From assembly GCF_030285665.1 (NCBI RefSeq), contig NZ_CP127295.1:5022001-5086000 (forward strand): a stretch of 64,000 nt of DNA, read 5' to 3'. The notes beneath the pieces are model-generated. The model was not told the origin of the DNA and did no database searches. It saw nothing but the letters and a program-made list of their open reading frames with translations. Source of the DNA: Amycolatopsis mongoliensis. GTDB lineage: Bacteria > Actinomycetota > Actinomycetes > Mycobacteriales > Pseudonocardiaceae. The position numbers and the translations under genes were made by a program. Numbering within the stretch: the stretch's first letter is position 1; each line of letters starts with the position of its first letter. This document shows, piece after piece, positions 1-11,401 of the stretch.

Positions 1-2658
<2,658 letters not shown>

Positions 2659-2740
2659 ACGAAGGTGTTACGCATCCACTCTACGGTTCTGAAACACCAC
2701 ACGGCCCTCGTGTTTGTGGGGGGTGTGGTTGTTTCGTAGT

Positions 2741-2859
2741 GTTTCGGTGGTTTTAGCGTCAGGGAAACGCCCGGTCCCATTCCGAACCCGGAAGCTAAGC
2801 CTGACAGCGCCGATGGTACTGCAACCGAAGGGTTGTGGGAGAGTAGGACACCGCCGAAC
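2741..2859 (+). rRNA. rrf: 5S ribosomal RNA
   Basis: About 119 nt directly downstream of the 23S gene. It carries the signature CCCGGTCCCATTCCGAACCC and the closing GGGAGAGTAGGACACCGCC. The ends GTTTCGGTGG and CCGCCGAAC can pair to form helix I. It completes the rrn operon with the partial 23S gene; no tRNA is visible in the 80-nt spacer before it. Confidence 0.95.
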
Positions 2860-2872
2860 TTATGTTGGGGAA

Positions 2873-2910
2873 GGCCCCGGTTGAGAACTTTGGTTCTCCC
2901 GGGGCCTTTT
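2873..2910 (+). terminator. rrn operon terminator
   Basis: GGCCCCGG (2873-2880) pairs with CCGGGGCC (2899-2906). An inner GAGAAC/GTTCTC pair extends the stem almost to a tiny loop, and TTTT follows. It lies 13 nt after the 5S gene and is a classical intrinsic terminator. Confidence 0.85.
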
Positions 2911-2944
2911 CTCATGCCCGCATCCACTCCCCCCGACCTGCCCG

Positions 2945-3335
2945 GGTGCGCGAGTTCCGGCTCCAATCACGCGAGTTCCGGCTCTGATCACGCGGTTACG
3001 TCCCGGATCAAGCGAATGCCGGCCTGGATCACATCAGGCCCGGCCCGGATTACGCGAGCCCCGGCCCGGCCGGCGATGTGATGCCCCTCCAGTCACGCGA
3101 GATGCCTCTCCAGGCACGCCTAAAGCCCCGCGATCACGCCAGCCGCTCCTCGCGGTACCCGCCGCCGGCGTGCTCAGGCGCGGGACTCGCGTGATTGAAG
3201 CCGGTACTCGCGTGATTGAGGGCGGAACTCGTGTGACTAGGGGGCATCACACGTGACTGGAGGGGCATCACGTGTGTTTGGAGGGGCATCGCACGTGACT
3301 GGAGGGGCATCACGTGCGTTTGGGGGTCGTCCGGG
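2945..3335. repeat. 21-bp degenerate repeat array, head-to-head (family E, copy 1)
   Basis: This non-coding stretch of more than 400 bases between the rrn operon and a convergent lipoprotein gene is filled with about 16 degenerate units of 20-21 bp. Left units read like TCACGCGAGTTCCGGCTC. From about 3178 the units are inverted and read like GGAACTCGCGTGA, or GGAGGGGCATCACGTG nearer the right end. The array is therefore an imperfect large inverted repeat centred near 3150-3175. A second array of the same unit sits at 49245-49490, also between convergent genes. No gene, CRISPR spacer structure or start signal is visible. The role is unknown; a transcriptional barrier or recombination remnant is possible. 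Confidence 0.8.
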
Positions 3336-3343
3336 AGATGGAG

Positions 3344-3376
3344 AAGGGGGCCAGGAGCGGAGCTCCTGGCCCCCTT
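3344..3376 (-). terminator. Hairpin terminator after L,D-transpeptidase gene
   Basis: Perfect 15-bp arms, AAGGGGGCCAGGAGC (3344-3358) and its complement (3362-3376), with a 3-nt loop. It starts 18 nt past the stop of the minus-strand L,D-transpeptidase gene, and in that orientation the stem is followed by a pyrimidine-rich stretch. Confidence 0.75.
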
Positions 3377-3393
3377 TCGGAGCAAGACGAGAG

Positions 3394-4605
3394 TTACTTC
3401 AGGGCCGAGCCGGCCTGCCAGTCGGCCCAGGACTTGGACCAGTCGCCGTACAGGTCCCACACCGGGAGCTGCGGCCCTCCGGAGTTCGTCACCTCGACGA
3501 CGTCACCGAGGCCCATGTTCTGGAAGAACCACTGGGCGTTCGCGCCGTTCAGGTTGATGCACCCGTGCGACACGTTCGAACTGCCCTGCTGCCCGACGCT
3601 GTTCGGGTTCTCGTGGACGAACTCGCCGTCGTTGGAGATCCGCTCCGAGAACTTCTCGTTCGACCGGTACGCCTTCGGGTCCGGCGGGCAGACGCCGTAC
3701 GTGCACGAGTCCATCGTGTAGTTCGCCTGCTTGTCCGAAATGATGTGCGCGCCCAGGTGGGTCGGCGTCGCGTCCTTGCCCATCGAGATCGGCATGGACT
3801 TCACCATGGCGCCGTTGTGGAAGATCTGCATCTGCTCGGTGTTCCCGTCCGCCTTCGCGATCCAGGAATCGTGCACCTTGTACGACTCCGTGCGGTCCTC
3901 CGCACCGAAGACACCGTTGCCGAAGTCGACGCCGTAGATCTTCGCCGTCACCTTCAGCGTCGTGCCGGCCTTCCAGTACTCCTTCGGCCGGTAGTGGACG
4001 TTCGAGTCGTCGATCCAGTACCAGCCGCCGTCCTGTTTCGGCGTCGACTCCACCGTCAGGGCCTTCTCCACCGCCGCCTTGTTCTTCACGGCGATCTTCC
4101 CGAAGCTGAACACGATCGGCTGCCCGACGCCGACGCCCGTGCTCGCCACCGCGGACGGCGCCGGGATCAGGTTGGCGTTCGCCTGCTTCTTCGGCGCGAT
4201 CGTGCTGATCTGGTTGTCCTGCTCGACCGGCTTCCCGTCGGCGCCCTGGGCGTGCGCGACGATCTTGTACGTCGCTCCGTAGCCGAGCGGCTCGGTCGAC
4301 GTCCAGCTGGCCCCGTCGGCGGCGAGCTTGCCGCCGACCTTGGTCCCCTTGGCGGTGTTGGTCACCGTGACGTCGAGGAGCTTCCCGTTGGCGGCCTTGA
4401 CGACGACGGGCGTCGCCGGGCTCACCCCCGTGCCGCCCGCGGGCTCGAACGACACCGCGACCGGGGTCGCCGAAGCCGACGCGGAACCGGACGCCGGCGC
4501 CCCACCCCCGGGTGAGCCGCCGTCGTCACCGGACGAGCAGGCGGAAAGCAGCAGTGCTCCGGCGAGGATTCCGGCCACCGAAAGTAAAATCTTCTTGGGG
4601 AGCAT
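3394..4605 (-). CDS. L,D-transpeptidase lipoprotein with Ig-like domains
   Basis: Predicted to make 3-3 cross-links between meso-diaminopimelate residues of peptidoglycan outside the membrane. The 403-residue protein begins with a lipoprotein signal ending LLLSAC, so Cys23 would be lipidated. Two Ig-like segments (about 50-220) precede a YkuD catalytic domain (about 225-375) holding SHGCINL at 346-352, with the nucleophile Cys349. This layout matches mycobacterial LdtMt2-type enzymes. The ATG at 4605 was chosen because AGAGAC lies just upstream and the signal peptide starts there; an ATG at 4641 would add 12 unlikely residues. A 15-bp terminator hairpin follows. Family assignment is firm; which paralogue it is cannot be said. 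Confidence 0.92.
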   Translation of the reverse strand: MLPKKILLSVAGILAGALLLSACSSGDDGGSPGGGAPASGSASASATPVAVSFEPAGGTGVSPATPVVVKAANGKLLDVTVTNTAKGTKVGGKLAADGASWTSTEPLGYGATYKIVAHAQGADGKPVEQDNQISTIAPKKQANANLIPAPSAVASTGVGVGQPIVFSFGKIAVKNKAAVEKALTVESTPKQDGGWYWIDDSNVHYRPKEYWKAGTTLKVTAKIYGVDFGNGVFGAEDRTESYKVHDSWIAKADGNTEQMQIFHNGAMVKSMPISMGKDATPTHLGAHIISDKQANYTMDSCTYGVCPPDPKAYRSNEKFSERISNDGEFVHENPNSVGQQGSSNVSHGCINLNGANAQWFFQNMGLGDVVEVTNSGGPQLPVWDLYGDWSKSWADWQAGSALK

Positions 4606-4709
4606 ATTGTCTCTTTTTGGGGAATTGGGATCGGCGGGCATTCGTCATCAAAACTACGCGATAGCGATGACGTTCTTCCCGGCGGATCGGTGCATCGGCG
4701 TGACGCGAA

Positions 4710-5579
4710 TCACGTGACGACGAGGCCCGGTGCCCCGTAAAGTCCCGGCCCGCTCACCGAGATCCCGTCGAGGAACTCCCGCGCGGCCGAGTATGCCTCC
4801 TCCGCCAGTGCTTCGGTGTGCCCGAAATCGAGCGGGTTCACACGTGCCGGCGCCGGCCCCGGCAGGTACACCACCGGCACCTGCGCGGCCGCCACCGGCG
4901 CTTCCAGCACCGCCTGGTTCCGCATGCTGATCATCGCGGTGAACATCATCACCTCGGCGAACGTCCGCGGCGCTTCCGGCATCTTCCCGGGGAACGCGCA
5001 GTCCAGCACCACCAGCGACTTCGCGCCCATCGTCAGCGCCTGCCGCATCGGCACGTTCGCGACGAGCCCGCCGTCGTAGAGCAGTCGCCCCTCGTACTCC
5101 ACAGGCGGGAAGATCCCCGGGATCGCGCAGCTGGCCAGCAGCGGCGGCAGGATTGGCCCGGAGCGGATCAGCAGCGGCTCGGCGGTGTCGACCTGGGTCG
5201 TGACGACGCCGAGCGGCAGCGCCAGGTCCTCGAAGCGGGTCTCGGCGCCGAGGTGGTCGGCGATGATCGCCGTCAGGCCGCTGTTGGGGAACAGGTGCGT
5301 CTTGCTCTGCGTCAGCGTGCGGACGCGGCTCAGCACGCCGCCGGGGAACGCCTCGGCGCGCGTCATGTGGGCCCAGATGTCGTGCAGGCGCATCAAGACG
5401 TCGTCACCGGGCAGTGCGAGCACCGCCGCGTTGAGCGAGCCGACCGACGTGCCCGCCACCAGGTCCGGCGTGAGGCCGGCCTCGGTGAGCGCGCGCAGCA
5501 TGCCGACCTGCATGGCGCCGAGGCTGCCGCCCCCGCCGAGGACGAACCCGACCGGCCGGGGGAGATCCGCGAGACTCAT
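4710..5579 (-). CDS. Patatin-like phospholipase (RssA/NTE type)
   Basis: Predicted serine lipid acyl hydrolase of 289 residues. The oxyanion loop GGGGSLG is at 15-21, the nucleophile elbow GTSVG at 43-47 (Ser45), and the partner aspartate in DGG at 169-171, giving the complete Ser-Asp dyad. There is no signal peptide or membrane segment, so it is probably cytosolic or peripheral. Length is normal for small bacterial patatins. It lies about 100 bp from the L,D-transpeptidase gene on the same strand with no sign of coupling. The natural substrate cannot be deduced. Confidence 0.88.
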   Translation of the reverse strand: MSLADLPRPVGFVLGGGGSLGAMQVGMLRALTEAGLTPDLVAGTSVGSLNAAVLALPGDDVLMRLHDIWAHMTRAEAFPGGVLSRVRTLTQSKTHLFPNSGLTAIIADHLGAETRFEDLALPLGVVTTQVDTAEPLLIRSGPILPPLLASCAIPGIFPPVEYEGRLLYDGGLVANVPMRQALTMGAKSLVVLDCAFPGKMPEAPRTFAEVMMFTAMISMRNQAVLEAPVAAAQVPVVYLPGPAPARVNPLDFGHTEALAEEAYSAAREFLDGISVSGPGLYGAPGLVVT

Positions 5580-5697
5580 ACCGCCGAATGTAGTAAGCCC
5601 GGATCTCGCAGGTCATGCGGCACCGGGTGCGCGACGGCCGGGTGCCGGCGCCCGGCTTGGCCGCGACCTCGTGGACTCCGGGCGCACCGGCCCGGGT

Positions 5698-6357
5698 TCA
5701 GGGGACTCGCTCGGGCTCGCGAGCCGGTTCGGCGGCCGACGCTTTCCGCTTCTTCAAGCGCAGCAAGAAGAACAGTCCCACCGCGGCGAGCACGCCCACC
5801 GCGATCAGGCCTCCCGTGTTGAGGACTCCCTCGATCCGCTTGGCCGCTTCGCCCAGGGCCGCGCCGATGCTGATGTGCGCCAGCGACCAGCAGAACGCGC
5901 CCGCCGCCGCGGCCGGCAGGAACTTGCGGAACGGCAGTCCGGACGTCCCCGCCGCGGCCGGGGTCAGCGTCCGGATCACCGGCAGGAACCGGGCGAAGAA
6001 CACCGCCCACGCGCCCCGGCGCTCCAGGACCGCGGTCGCCTTGTCCCACGCGTCGAGGCCGTACTTGCGGATCAGTTTCGTCTCGCGCAGCCGTGGGCCG
6101 AAACGGCGGCCGATCAGGTAGCCGAGCGCGTCGCCGGCCGTCGCGCACACTGTCACCACCAGCCACAGGACCACGAAGCGCGCGACCGTGTTCGCCGTCG
6201 TCGCGGCGATGAGCAGGCCGGACTCGCCGGGGGCCAGGAACCCCAGCCCGATCGTGCATTCGGCGAACACCAGGCCGCCGGTCGCCGCGACGAGCCCCGG
6301 TTCCGGGAGTCCTTGCAACCAGTCGAGCAGGTCCGAAACCAGGGCCATGCCACCCAC
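5698..6357 (-). CDS. DedA family membrane protein
   Basis: Integral membrane protein of 219 residues from the DedA/SNARE-associated family, whose members act in lipid-carrier or phospholipid flipping and membrane homeostasis. The N-terminal half has the family hallmark of an acidic and glycine-rich loop, FLAPGES, followed by a small-residue helix. Later come FARFLPVIRTLTPAAAG, the conserved re-entrant stretch with the family arginine, and two C-terminal hydrophobic helices ending in a basic tail. The GTG at 6357 is preferred because AAAGGA sits 8 nt upstream; an ATG three codons later is the alternative. It lies just downstream of lipA (37 nt) on the same strand and may be cotranscribed. Confidence 0.88.
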   Translation of the reverse strand: MGGMALVSDLLDWLQGLPEPGLVAATGGLVFAECTIGLGFLAPGESGLLIAATTANTVARFVVLWLVVTVCATAGDALGYLIGRRFGPRLRETKLIRKYGLDAWDKATAVLERRGAWAVFFARFLPVIRTLTPAAAGTSGLPFRKFLPAAAAGAFCWSLAHISIGAALGEAAKRIEGVLNTGGLIAVGVLAAVGLFFLLRLKKRKASAAEPAREPERVP

Positions 6358-6393
6358 ATTACCGATCCTTTAAGGATGGTGGGGTGACGTGCG

Positions 6394-7395
6394 TCACCGG
6401 GCCAGCAGCGACGCGGCTTCTTGCGCGGCCGGGCCCTGGTCGGCGAGGTGCTGCAGGTTCTCGGGCAGCTCCTCACCACGGTAGCCCTTGGTCTGCGCGT
6501 AGAGCCGTCCCGCGCGGTACGACGACCGCACCAACGGACCCGCCATCACACCCGCGAAGCCCATCGCCTCGGCAGCCTTCGAATGCTCGACGAACTCCTC
6601 CGGCTTCACCCACCGATCCACCGGGTGATGCCGCGGTGACGGCCGCAGATACTGCGTGATCGTCAAAATCTCGCACCCCGCGTCGACCAGATCCTGCATC
6701 GCCGGAGCCACCTCGTCCGGCGTCTCCCCCATGCCCAGGATCAGGTTCGACTTCGTCACAAGCCCGGCCTCACGCGCCTTGGTAATGACTTCCAGGGACC
6801 GCGCGTACCGGAAACCGGGACGGATCCGCTTGAAAATCCGCGGCACCGTCTCCACGTTGTGCGCCAGCACCTCCGGCCGCGACCCGAACACCTCCGCCAG
6901 CTGCGCCGGATCAGCGTTGAAGTCCGGAATCAGCAACTCCACACCGGTACCCGGGTTCAGAGCGTGGATCTGACGCACGGTCTCCGCGTACAGCCACGCG
7001 CCACCGTCGTCCAGGTCGTCACGCGCGACACCGGTCACCGTCGAGTACCGCAACCCCATCGCCTGCACCGACTCCGCGACCTTCCGCGGCTCCGTGCGAT
7101 CCAAGGCAGCCGGCTTACCCGTGTCGATCTGACAGAAATCACACCGACGCGTGCACTGATCCCCACCGATCAGGAACGTGGCCTCCCGGTCTTCCCAGCA
7201 CTCGTAAATGTTGGGACAACCAGCCTCTTCACACACCGTGTGCAGACCCTCGCGGCGCACGAGACCCTTGAGTTCGGTGAACTCCGGCCCCATCCGCACC
7301 CGCGTCTTGATCCACGGCGGCTTCTTCTCGATCGGCGTCTCACTGTTGCGGACTTCCAGACGCAGCAGCTTCCGGCCTTCAGGCGCAGCACTCAC
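6394..7395 (-). CDS. lipA: Lipoyl synthase
   Basis: Radical-SAM enzyme that inserts two sulfurs into protein-bound octanoyl groups to make lipoate. The 333-residue protein has both iron-sulfur sites: the auxiliary cluster cysteines 55, 60 and 66 in [12 protein letters not shown], and the SAM cluster cysteines 81, 85 and 88 in CTRRCDFC. Length is normal. It starts at GTG 7395. It acts after LipB, encoded 3.3 kb away, and on the lipoyl domains of the SucB E2 encoded at 13025-14785. The M. tuberculosis equivalent is Rv2218, in the same neighbourhood order. Confidence 0.97.
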   Translation of the reverse strand: MSAAPEGRKLLRLEVRNSETPIEKKPPWIKTRVRMGPEFTELKGLVRREGLHTVCEEAGCPNIYECWEDREATFLIGGDQCTRRCDFCQIDTGKPAALDRTEPRKVAESVQAMGLRYSTVTGVARDDLDDGGAWLYAETVRQIHALNPGTGVELLIPDFNADPAQLAEVFGSRPEVLAHNVETVPRIFKRIRPGFRYARSLEVITKAREAGLVTKSNLILGMGETPDEVAPAMQDLVDAGCEILTITQYLRPSPRHHPVDRWVKPEEFVEHSKAAEAMGFAGVMAGPLVRSSYRAGRLYAQTKGYRGEELPENLQHLADQGPAAQEAASLLAR

Positions 7396-7420
7396 GGCGT
7401 CAACCGTACGCCCGTCCTGG

Positions 7421-8371
7421 CTACGCGGGGTCGGGGGTGACGCCCGTCAGCTTCGCCGTCAGGTCCCACAGCGCGACCCCCAGCGGCTCGCTGCGCGCGG
7501 CGGTCAGCGTCCGCACCTCGGCCGGGTATCCGCGCAGGTTGCCGACGCCGCGCGGGCCGAAATAGGCGCCGCCCTCGACGCCGTCCGCCGTGGCCGCGTA
7601 CAGCTGCGGGAGGGCGCCGATCCGGGTGCCCTGGGCGAACAGGACCTCGCCGACGCGATGGCCGCCGGCGATCAAGGACCGGACCACCGGGTTCGAGTAC
7701 GACCGCGCCATGCCGCTGCCGAGCCCGGTCGCGGTGTACCCGGGGTGCGCGGCGACGCTCAGGATGTCCGAGCCCGCCGCGCGCAGGCGGCGGTCCAGCT
7801 CGATCGCGAACACCTGGTCGGCGAGCTTCGACTGGCCGTACGCGGTGGCCGCGTTGTAGCGGCGGTGCTCGAAGTTCGGGTCGTCGAGGTGGATGCGCGC
7901 GCCGGTGGCGGCGAGGCTCGACAGGGTGACGACGCGGGCGTGCCGCCCGCCGCGCAGGGCGGGCATCAGCAGCCAGGTCAGTGCCGCGTGGCCGAGGTAG
8001 TTGGTGCCGAACTGCAGCTCGAAGCCGTCGGCGGTGCGGCCGCGGGCGGTCGCCATGACGCCGGCGTTGTTGACCAGGACGTCCAGTGCGTCGCCGGTCA
8101 GCTCGCGGGCCGACGCGGCGGCCGCGCGCACCGAGGCGAGCTCGCTCAGGTCCAGTGGGATGAGCTCGGGCTCGGCGCCCGCGGCGGCCGTGCGGACCTT
8201 GTCCAGTGCCTTCGCCCCGCGTTCGGCGGAGCGGCAGGCGAGGAGCACGCGGGCCCCCTTGCCCGCGAGCACTTCGGCGGTGCGCAGCCCGAGCCCCGAG
8301 TTCGCCCCCGTGACCAGGACGGTCCGGCCGGTCTGGTCGGCTATGTCGGCGTCGGTCCAGCGCTCCGTCAT
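7421..8371 (-). CDS. Short-chain dehydrogenase/reductase (retinol dehydrogenase-like)
   Basis: NAD(P)-dependent oxidoreductase of 316 residues. The Rossmann motif TGANSGLG is at 21-28, NNAG at 101-104, the catalytic serine near 151-152, and YGQSK gives Tyr178 and Lys182. The overall layout, with an insertion around [12 protein letters not shown], resembles the WWOX/retinol-dehydrogenase-like SDRs common in actinobacteria. The substrate is unknown. It lies 26 bp upstream of lipA on the same strand, but no functional link to lipoate is evident. Confidence 0.9.
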   Translation of the reverse strand: MTERWTDADIADQTGRTVLVTGANSGLGLRTAEVLAGKGARVLLACRSAERGAKALDKVRTAAAGAEPELIPLDLSELASVRAAAASARELTGDALDVLVNNAGVMATARGRTADGFELQFGTNYLGHAALTWLLMPALRGGRHARVVTLSSLAATGARIHLDDPNFEHRRYNAATAYGQSKLADQVFAIELDRRLRAAGSDILSVAAHPGYTATGLGSGMARSYSNPVVRSLIAGGHRVGEVLFAQGTRIGALPQLYAATADGVEGGAYFGPRGVGNLRGYPAEVRTLTAARSEPLGVALWDLTAKLTGVTPDPA

Positions 8372-8389
8372 GTGCTTACTAAACCCTGT

Positions 8390-8911
8390 TCACGCACTGG
8401 GCGCGAGCAGGCGCCGCAGATGTCCCATGACGGGGCTGCGGCGGGCGGGCTCCTCGCGGCTCGTGCGCAGCAGCGCCTCGAGCGCGTGACCCACCTTGAC
8501 GATCTCTTCGCCCGGCTCGCGCGGGTCGGCCAGCCCGGCCGTGACGGCGAGCATCCGCAGCTCGCCCTCGTGCATCCGGCGCAGCGACGCGTGCCGTTCG
8601 AGGCCGCCGTCGAGCACCGCGCGCAGCGTCTCGTGCTCTTCGACGACGGCGCGCCAGGCGCGCGTGACGGCGTCGACGTGGTCGCCGAGGCCGTCGGCGT
8701 CGTCCGGGTCGGTGACCTCGGCACGCAGCCGTCCGGCCAGCACCTGCGTCCACTTGTACTGCAGGGCCTGCAGGACGTTCTCCTCGGTGCCGAAGTGCTC
8801 TTCGGCACCGGGGACCTCGTCGAGCGGCAGCGGCGCGCCCGGGTTCCGGGCGGCCAGGCGAACCATGGCGTCGAGGATTTCCTGACGTCGGTAGAAGTCT
8901 GTCCAGCTCAT
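8390..8911 (-). CDS. Conserved hypothetical soluble protein
   Basis: I do not recognise a named family. The 173-residue product is helical and rich in Ala, Arg and Glu, with no membrane segment or signal. Phrases such as DFYRRQEILDAMVRLAARNP and ALQYKWTQVLAGRL suggest an all-alpha fold. The ATG at 8911 was chosen because GGAAGGGGAG lies 6 nt upstream; in-frame codons up to 8995 lack such a site. It sits divergent to the TetR gene at 9042 and 18 nt upstream of the SDR gene, so the TetR protein could control this pair. Confidence 0.7.
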   Translation of the reverse strand: MSWTDFYRRQEILDAMVRLAARNPGAPLPLDEVPGAEEHFGTEENVLQALQYKWTQVLAGRLRAEVTDPDDADGLGDHVDAVTRAWRAVVEEHETLRAVLDGGLERHASLRRMHEGELRMLAVTAGLADPREPGEEIVKVGHALEALLRTSREEPARRSPVMGHLRRLLAPSA

Positions 8912-9041
8912 CGTGGGCTCCCCTTCCGTGGCCCGGGTCATACCGCGGGTCTGCGGCATACTCCCGGTACGGACCTGACACGGCGAACATACCATGAGTA
9001 CGGAGAGATCCTCCGGGCGTAAAGTTGTGAAGGTGGCGACA

Positions 9042-9653
9042 ATGAGGTCCAGACGGCTCGACTACTCCGAGTCGACGCGGTCGGCGCTGGTCGACAGCGC
9101 GGTGGAACTGTTCACCAAACGCGGTTATGCGGGTACCTCGCTCGACGAGATCGCCAAACGTGCGCGCGTGACGAAGGGCGCGCTTTACCACCACTTCAGC
9201 GGCAAGCAGGCGCTGTTCGAGGCCGCGTTCGACCAGGTCGAGAGCCTCGTCTACGACCGGCTCGACAAGATCATGACCGGCGAGGGCACGCCGTGGGAGC
9301 GGGCCCTCGGCGGGCTCAACGCGTTCATCCGCGCCTGCCTCGACCCCGCCTACCAGCGGATCGCCATCCACGAGGCGCCGGTCGTCATGGGCTGGGAGCG
9401 CTGGCGCGAGGCCGAGGAGCGGTGCAGCTTCGGGCTCGTCCGGTCCGGCCTGCAGTCGCTGATCGACGCGGGCGAGGTCGAGCCGGTGCCGGTCGAGGTC
9501 ACCGCGCGGCTGCTGTTCGGCGCGCTGTCGAGCGCGGCGACCGAGATCGCCAGCTCGCCGGACCCGAAGAAGGTCGGCGCCGAGATCGAGGACGTCATCG
9601 TCCGCATGCTGGTACGGCTGCGGCGCACGGAGCCGGACGTCTCTATAGGCTGA
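9042..9653 (+). CDS. TetR/AcrR family transcriptional regulator
   Basis: One-component repressor of 203 residues. The N-terminal helix-turn-helix contains the diagnostic TSLDEIAKRARVTKGALYHH run followed by FSGKQALFEA; the rest is a helical ligand-binding domain. The ATG at 9042 follows GAAGGTGG; earlier in-frame codons (8994, 9027) are possible. Its stop is 5 nt before the GTG of the F420-type oxidoreductase gene, so the two are probably translated together. It is divergent from the hypothetical/SDR pair, a usual layout for local autoregulation. The effector is unknown. Confidence 0.92.
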   Translation: MRSRRLDYSESTRSALVDSAVELFTKRGYAGTSLDEIAKRARVTKGALYHHFSGKQALFEAAFDQVESLVYDRLDKIMTGEGTPWERALGGLNAFIRACLDPAYQRIAIHEAPVVMGWERWREAEERCSFGLVRSGLQSLIDAGEVEPVPVEVTARLLFGALSSAATEIASSPDPKKVGAEIEDVIVRMLVRLRRTEPDVSIG

Positions 9654-9658
9654 CTTTC

Positions 9659-10594
9659 GTGGACTTGAGGATCTTCACCGAGCCCCAGCAGGGGGCCAGC
9701 TACGACGACCTGCTGCGCGTCGCCAAGGCGACCGAAGCCGCCGGCTACGACGCCTTCTTCCGCAGCGACCACTACCTGAAGATGGGCTCGGCCGACGGCC
9801 TGCCCGGCCCGACCGACGCCTGGATCACCCTGGCCGGCCTGGCCCGCGAGACCAGCCGGATCCGGCTCGGCACGCTCGTCACCGCGGCGACGTTCCGGCA
9901 CCCGGGACCGCTGGCCATCTCGGTCGCCCAGGTCGACCAGATGTCGGGCGGGCGGGTCGAGTTCGGCCTCGGCTCCGGCTGGTACGACGCCGAGCACGAG
10001 GCGTACGGCCTGACGCTGCCGCCGATGAAGGAGCGCTTCGACCGCTACGCCGAGCAGCTCGAGATCATCACCGGGCTGTGGAAGACGCCGGCAGGCTCGA
10101 CGTACTCCTTCACGGGCGAGTACTACACCTTGTCGGAGTCCCCGGGCCTGCCGAAGCCGGCGCAGTCCCCGGCCCCGCCGGTGATCGTCGGCGGCCAGGG
10201 CAAGAAGCGCACGCCGGCGCTGGCGGCCCGGTTCGCGGACGAGTTCAACCTGCCGTTCACCGACGCCGACACGGCGGCCGCGCAGTTCGCCCGCGTCGAC
10301 GCGGCGGCGCAGGAGATCGGCCGCGACCCCAAGGAGATCCTGCGTTCGGTGGCGCTGACCGTCGCCGTCGGCCGCTCCGAGGAGGAGGTTGCGCGCCGGG
10401 CTTCGGGAATCGGGCGCGACGTCACCGAGCTGCGCGCGAACGGCCTGGCCGGGACGCCCGCCGAGGTCGTCGACCGGATCGGGCAGTGGCGGGAGAAGAC
10501 CGGGATCACCCGCGTCTACCTGCAGCTGCTGGACCTGTCGGACCTGGACCAGATCGACCTGATCGCGGCTGAAGTCGCACCCCAGCTGGACTGA
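9659..10594 (+). CDS. LLM-class (probably F420-dependent) oxidoreductase
   Basis: Flavin/F420 luciferase-like TIM-barrel enzyme of 311 residues. DLRIFTEPQQG opens the first strand, AKATEAAGYDAFFRSDHY carries the early helix-strand pair of the family, and GGRVEFGLGSGWYDAEHEAYG is the conserved central region. PPVIVGGQGKKRTPALAARFADE matches the TIGR03560-like actinobacterial group. The GTG at 9659 is 5 nt after the TetR stop; no Shine-Dalgarno is obvious, which fits coupled translation. F420 use is inferred from the family and lineage, not from a visible residue. A long palindrome separates it from convergent lipB. Confidence 0.87.
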   Translation: MDLRIFTEPQQGASYDDLLRVAKATEAAGYDAFFRSDHYLKMGSADGLPGPTDAWITLAGLARETSRIRLGTLVTAATFRHPGPLAISVAQVDQMSGGRVEFGLGSGWYDAEHEAYGLTLPPMKERFDRYAEQLEIITGLWKTPAGSTYSFTGEYYTLSESPGLPKPAQSPAPPVIVGGQGKKRTPALAARFADEFNLPFTDADTAAAQFARVDAAAQEIGRDPKEILRSVALTVAVGRSEEEVARRASGIGRDVTELRANGLAGTPAEVVDRIGQWREKTGITRVYLQLLDLSDLDQIDLIAAEVAPQLD

Positions 10595-10599
10595 CCCCG

Positions 10600-10658
10600 A
10601 AAGCCGTGAAGGCCTCCTTACCGGCCATAAGAGCCGGGAAGGAGGCCTTCACGGCTTT
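10600..10658. terminator. Family A palindrome (26-7-26) between convergent LLM and lipB genes
   Basis: Arms at 10600-10625 and 10633-10658 pair over 26 bp with one mismatch around a 7-nt loop. The left arm begins AAAGCCGTGAAGGCCTCC and the right arm ends CACGGCTTT. It starts 5 nt after the LLM stop codon and its right edge touches the stop codon of lipB. The AAA...TTT edges give a short T run in both directions, which suits a bidirectional terminator. Two near copies are at 12958 and 29958. Confidence 0.85.
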
Positions 10659-11401
10659 CAGTTCTGGAGCGCGAAGGTGACGCCCGCCGCCTTCGGGGCC
10701 TCCGGACGCGGGAGCCAGCGGTCCTCGCTCACCGGGAGCTCGCCTTCGAGCGCCGCCAGGACGGCGTCACGCGCCAGCGGGAGCACCGCTTCGACGCTGA
10801 CGTCCCGCTGCAGCTCGTACGACAGCGACGTCACGCCCGCGTCGCGGATCCCGCACGGCACGATCGTGTCGAACGCCGAGAGGTCCGCGTTGCAGTTGAG
10901 CTCGAAGCCGTGCATCGTCACGCCGCGCTGGACGCGGATGCCGATCGCCGCGATCTTGCGCTCGATACCGCGGTCGTCGGCCGGGATCCACACGCCGCTG
11001 CGGCCCTCGACGCGGCCGCTGTGCACGCCCAGCTGGTCGCACACGTGGATCAGCGCCTCCTCGAGCCGCCGCACGTAGTGCACGACGTCGATCGGGTCGC
11101 CGAGCTTGACGATCGGGTAGCCGACCAGCTGGCCGGGGCCGTGCCAGGTGATCTTGCCGCCGCGGTCGACGTCGATCACCGGCGTGCCGTCGGCCGGGCG
11201 GTCGGCGGGTTCCGTGCGCTTGCCCGCGGTGTACACCGACGGGTGCTGCAGCAGGAACATGGTGTCCGGCGCGGTGCCGTCGGCGCGAGCGGTGAGCCGG
11301 CTCCGCTGGAGCTCCCAGGCTTCGGTGTACTCGATCGTGCCGAGCTCCCGGACGTCGACGGGCTCGGTGGTGGCGCGGCAGGAGGTGCGGGAAGAACTCA
11401 C
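10658..11401 (-). CDS. lipB: Lipoyl(octanoyl) transferase
   Basis: Moves octanoate from acyl-carrier protein onto the lysine of lipoyl domains, the step before LipA. The 247-residue protein has [16 protein letters not shown] (81-96), the acidic-basic site ERKIAAIG with Lys149, and the catalytic thiol Cys183 in [12 protein letters not shown], so the Cys/Lys dyad is complete. The GTG at 11401 overlaps the TGA of the PAP2 gene as GTGA, so translation is coupled to that gene. The M. tuberculosis equivalent is Rv2217. Its stop codon lies at the edge of a long palindrome. Confidence 0.96.
   Translation of the reverse strand: MSSSRTSCRATTEPVDVRELGTIEYTEAWELQRSRLTARADGTAPDTMFLLQHPSVYTAGKRTEPADRPADGTPVIDVDRGGKITWHGPGQLVGYPIVKLGDPIDVVHYVRRLEEALIHVCDQLGVHSGRVEGRSGVWIPADDRGIERKIAAIGIRVQRGVTMHGFELNCNADLSAFDTIVPCGIRDAGVTSLSYELQRDVSVEAVLPLARDAVLAALEGELPVSEDRWLPRPEAPKAAGVTFALQN

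Noticed and set aside
2911..3393. tRNA gene or phage attachment site after the rrn operon
   Set aside because: No cloverleaf or integrase seen; the stretch is the repeat array.
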